From positions 1 through 6,062 of the forward strand of contig PMXH01000090.1 of NCBI GenBank assembly GCA_003165855.1: a stretch of DNA of 6,062 nt, in the 5' to 3' direction. The DNA is from Acidobacteriaceae bacterium. Its GTDB lineage: Bacteria > Acidobacteriota > Terriglobia > Terriglobales > Acidobacteriaceae. Shown here in pieces: positions 4,809-6,062 of this stretch. A model generated the notes under the pieces. The model searched no databases. It worked only from the letters and a program-made list of their open reading frames with translations, and had not been told where the DNA came from. The position numbers were made by a program, and so were the translations under genes. Within the stretch, counting starts at the first letter, position 1. Each line of letters opens with the position of its first letter.

Positions 4809-5892
4809 CGTTGACCTTCGCCCGGACTTTGTGAGATTCCGCCTTCGCCAAATAACGCATCGTGCTCTCAAGATTCTTGTGACCCAGGAGCTTCTGCACG
4901 GTCTTCAGGTCAACACCGGAGTGCAGCAGCATGGTCGCGAACGTGGCGCGGAACTTGTGCGGATGCGCGTCCTTCACCCCGGCACGCTCGCCAATGGCAA
5001 CGGCGTCGTCCCATGAATGCGTGTAGCGATTGCCGCTGGAGTTGGCGAACACTAGAGCGCCGCGCCGAGACATCTCCTGAAGGATTCTTAGAAGCTCGTC
5101 GGGAACCTCGATCGATCTTTGCTCCCAGTCCTTCGGCGTGAAGTCGGGCTTGGGCGACACGGTGATCGTGCCAGCAGTAACGTCCACGTCCGTCCACTCC
5201 AGATTCTCAAGCTCCTGCTTCCGTAGACCGGACATCAGGTAGCACTTGAATACCGCCAACTGGAACGGATTGCACTCGCTGAAGAACGCGGTCAACTCCT
5301 CGTCGCTGTAGACCGTCGGCTCAAGCTCGACGAACCTCGCATCCTTCACCGTGACCGGACCCTCGCCGGGCTTGAGCTTCAGCGCCCATCTCAAAAACTG
5401 GTTCACCCGTAGCATCTTGTTTGCGGCGGTCCGGCGCGACCGCTTCTTCTCGATTAGCCATGCCCGGTAGCGCAGCAGATCGACCCTCGTGATCCCCTCC
5501 ACGAGATTCTTCCTGTTCCACGCGTGGAACTCGTTGAGCGTCTGCTCCATCAGCTTGAAGGATTCGGGACGGTGAGAGAGGCGGTATTCCTCAAGCCACA
5601 GAAGCAGCACGTCGCTCATCATCACCGGGACGGGCGTCTTCTCGAACTGCTGCCGGGGCGTGAGACCGTGTGCGAGCGCCGCGAGGTATGCTTCCTGCCT
5701 TTCGCGTGCGACCGTCGCGTCGGCCGCGCTGCTGCACTTCCGCCAGATCATCTTGCCGCCTTCGCGCCACCTTATATAGTAGGTGCCGTCCTCGGGCTTG
5801 ATCTTGTTGTTGCGGCCCACGGCGGGCCTGCGGTACTTCCACTTGCCGTCAACCCTCGCGTACAGCCAGATGCTTGCCTTGCGGTTTGCCAT
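4795..5892 (-). CDS. Tyrosine recombinase (phage-type integrase)
   Basis: 365 aa from ATG 5892, preceded by GGTGGAA at a suitable distance; an earlier in-frame start at 5931 is possible but less likely. Residues 1-80 are a basic N-terminal region with a YYIRWREGGKMIWRKC strand pair, the likely arm-type DNA-binding part. Residues 90-172 are the SAM-like core-binding domain (LLLWLEEYRLSHRP to RVNQFLRWAL). Residues 195-365 are the catalytic domain with the full set: R224 (SGLRKQE), a lysine in the beta-hairpin (K248 or K254), H312 and R315 (HPHKFRATFAT), H338 (LLGHKN) and nucleophile Y347 (STMRY). The protein therefore looks active. It would cut and rejoin DNA through a 3'-phosphotyrosine link at att sites. 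Its start lies about 100 bp from the 3' end of a tRNA-Leu, the usual layout of a tRNA-targeting element. It converges on the 147-aa gene. Confidence 0.95.
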   Translation of the reverse strand: MANRKASIWLYARVDGKWKYRRPAVGRNNKIKPEDGTYYIRWREGGKMIWRKCSSAADATVARERQEAYLAALAHGLTPRQQFEKTPVPVMMSDVLLLWLEEYRLSHRPESFKLMEQTLNEFHAWNRKNLVEGITRVDLLRYRAWLIEKKRSRRTAANKMLRVNQFLRWALKLKPGEGPVTVKDARFVELEPTVYSDEELTAFFSECNPFQLAVFKCYLMSGLRKQELENLEWTDVDVTAGTITVSPKPDFTPKDWEQRSIEVPDELLRILQEMSRRGALVFANSSGNRYTHSWDDAVAIGERAGVKDAHPHKFRATFATMLLHSGVDLKTVQKLLGHKNLESTMRYLAKAESHKVRAKVNAVWA

Positions 5893-5915
5893 GTGATTCC
5901 ACCGTGTGGGATCAC
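5893..5915. promoter_or_regulatory. Palindrome overlapping the integrase translation start region
   Basis: GTGATTCCAC (5893-5902) and GTGGGATCAC (5906-5915) are reverse complements at 9 of 10 positions around CGT. The dyad touches the integrase ATG and contains its likely RBS. It could be an operator, for example for autoregulation, or an RNA hairpin limiting integrase translation. Confidence 0.5.
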
Positions 5916-5932
5916 TGCAAGCATGGTGCAAA

Positions 5933-5984
5933 CGGTAGGAAGGCGGTAGGGACCGTCAGTTGCGGGGCTTAAGTAATTGATTAC
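5933..5984. repeat. Short repeats between integrase and tRNA (possible att accessory sites)
   Basis: CGGTAGG is repeated directly at 5933-5939 and 5944-5950, 11 bp apart, about one helical turn, within ACGGT...ACCGT arms (5932-5956). GTAAT-TG-ATTAC (5973-5984) is a perfect short palindrome in an AT-rich patch 8 bp from the tRNA 3' end. Paired short repeats at helical spacing between integrase and core site are what arm-type or excisionase sites look like. The role is inference. Confidence 0.35.
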
Positions 5985-6030
5985 AAAAGTGCTGGTGCCG
6001 GGAGGGGGAATCGAACCCCCACAGAGCTTT
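5985..6030. other. Probable integrase attachment site at tRNA-Leu 3' end
   Basis: A complete tyrosine recombinase starts within about 100 bp of a tRNA 3' end, and all element-like genes lie on that side. Such integrases usually recombine within the T arm or 3' end of the tRNA and rebuild it. The exact core cannot be defined because no second copy of this sequence was found elsewhere in the window. Confidence 0.4.
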
Positions 6031-6062
6031 CGCCCCTGCGGATTTTAAGTCCCGTGCGTCTG
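5993..6062 (-). tRNA. tRNA-Leu(UAA), 3' portion, truncated by the window edge
   Basis: Read on the minus strand, the sequence ends in encoded CCA (5995-5993) after discriminator A. The 3' acceptor strand is TCCCGGC (complement of 5997-6003). The T arm is GGGGG-TTCGATT-CCCCC, preceded by a long class II variable arm. The anticodon loop CTTAAAA gives anticodon TAA (6047-6045), and the long variable arm confirms leucine. The 5' acceptor strand and most of the D arm lie beyond the window. As read, the anticodon stem pairs CGGGA with TCCGC and has two mismatches; one extra C in the 3' strand would make it perfect. This is a natural variant, a sequencing indel, or a decayed or att-derived copy. Confidence 0.9.

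Noticed and set aside
4768..5016. Plus-strand frame of 82 codons
   Set aside because: It is antisense to the catalytic end of the integrase gene.

Overview
The window is GC-rich bacterial DNA. By content it looks like a chromosome-element junction in a free-living bacterium. An alphaproteobacterium or an acidobacterium would fit the style of the integrase and the broken membrane gene, but nothing in the sequence settles the phylum. The right edge is the 3' part of a tRNA-Leu(UAA) gene, and a tyrosine recombinase begins about 100 bp from it. This is the usual layout of an element integrated at the 3' end of a tRNA.

Left part (1-1240): a small four-helix membrane protein gene broken by a -1 frameshift. 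It converges on an intact SRAP/HMCES (YedK-like) abasic-site shielding protein. These look like resident chromosomal genes, although SRAP could also be cargo. Middle part (1240-3190): an unrecognised 195-aa protein whose ribosome binding site lies in a hairpin. It converges, across a strong inverted repeat, on a leftward cluster of three small Cys-containing proteins. The last of these is two tandem copies of a C-x5-H-x5-C-x2-C module. Then comes about 330 bp of non-coding DNA packed with perfect or near-perfect inverted repeats. Right part (3191-5892): a 348-aa winged-helix replication-initiator-like protein, a 147-aa unknown protein, and the convergent integrase.

The most interesting structure is inside the initiator gene. 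Six copies of RATCCTGC lie in its central linker, three of them part of a CCTG-N5-CAGG dyad. They are followed directly by an AT-rich stretch with its own short repeats. This is the arrangement of the lambda O gene, where the origin lies inside the initiator gene. A further exact 10-mer copy, GTAATCCTGC, lies about 740 bp upstream in non-coding DNA beside an A/T tract, so the repeat is not simply a product of peptide coding.

My reading is an integrative element or phage satellite-like module with integrase, initiator, nested origin and a structured control region. No capsid, terminase, relaxase, helicase or helicase-loader gene is visible. The other end of the element is not identifiable in the window.
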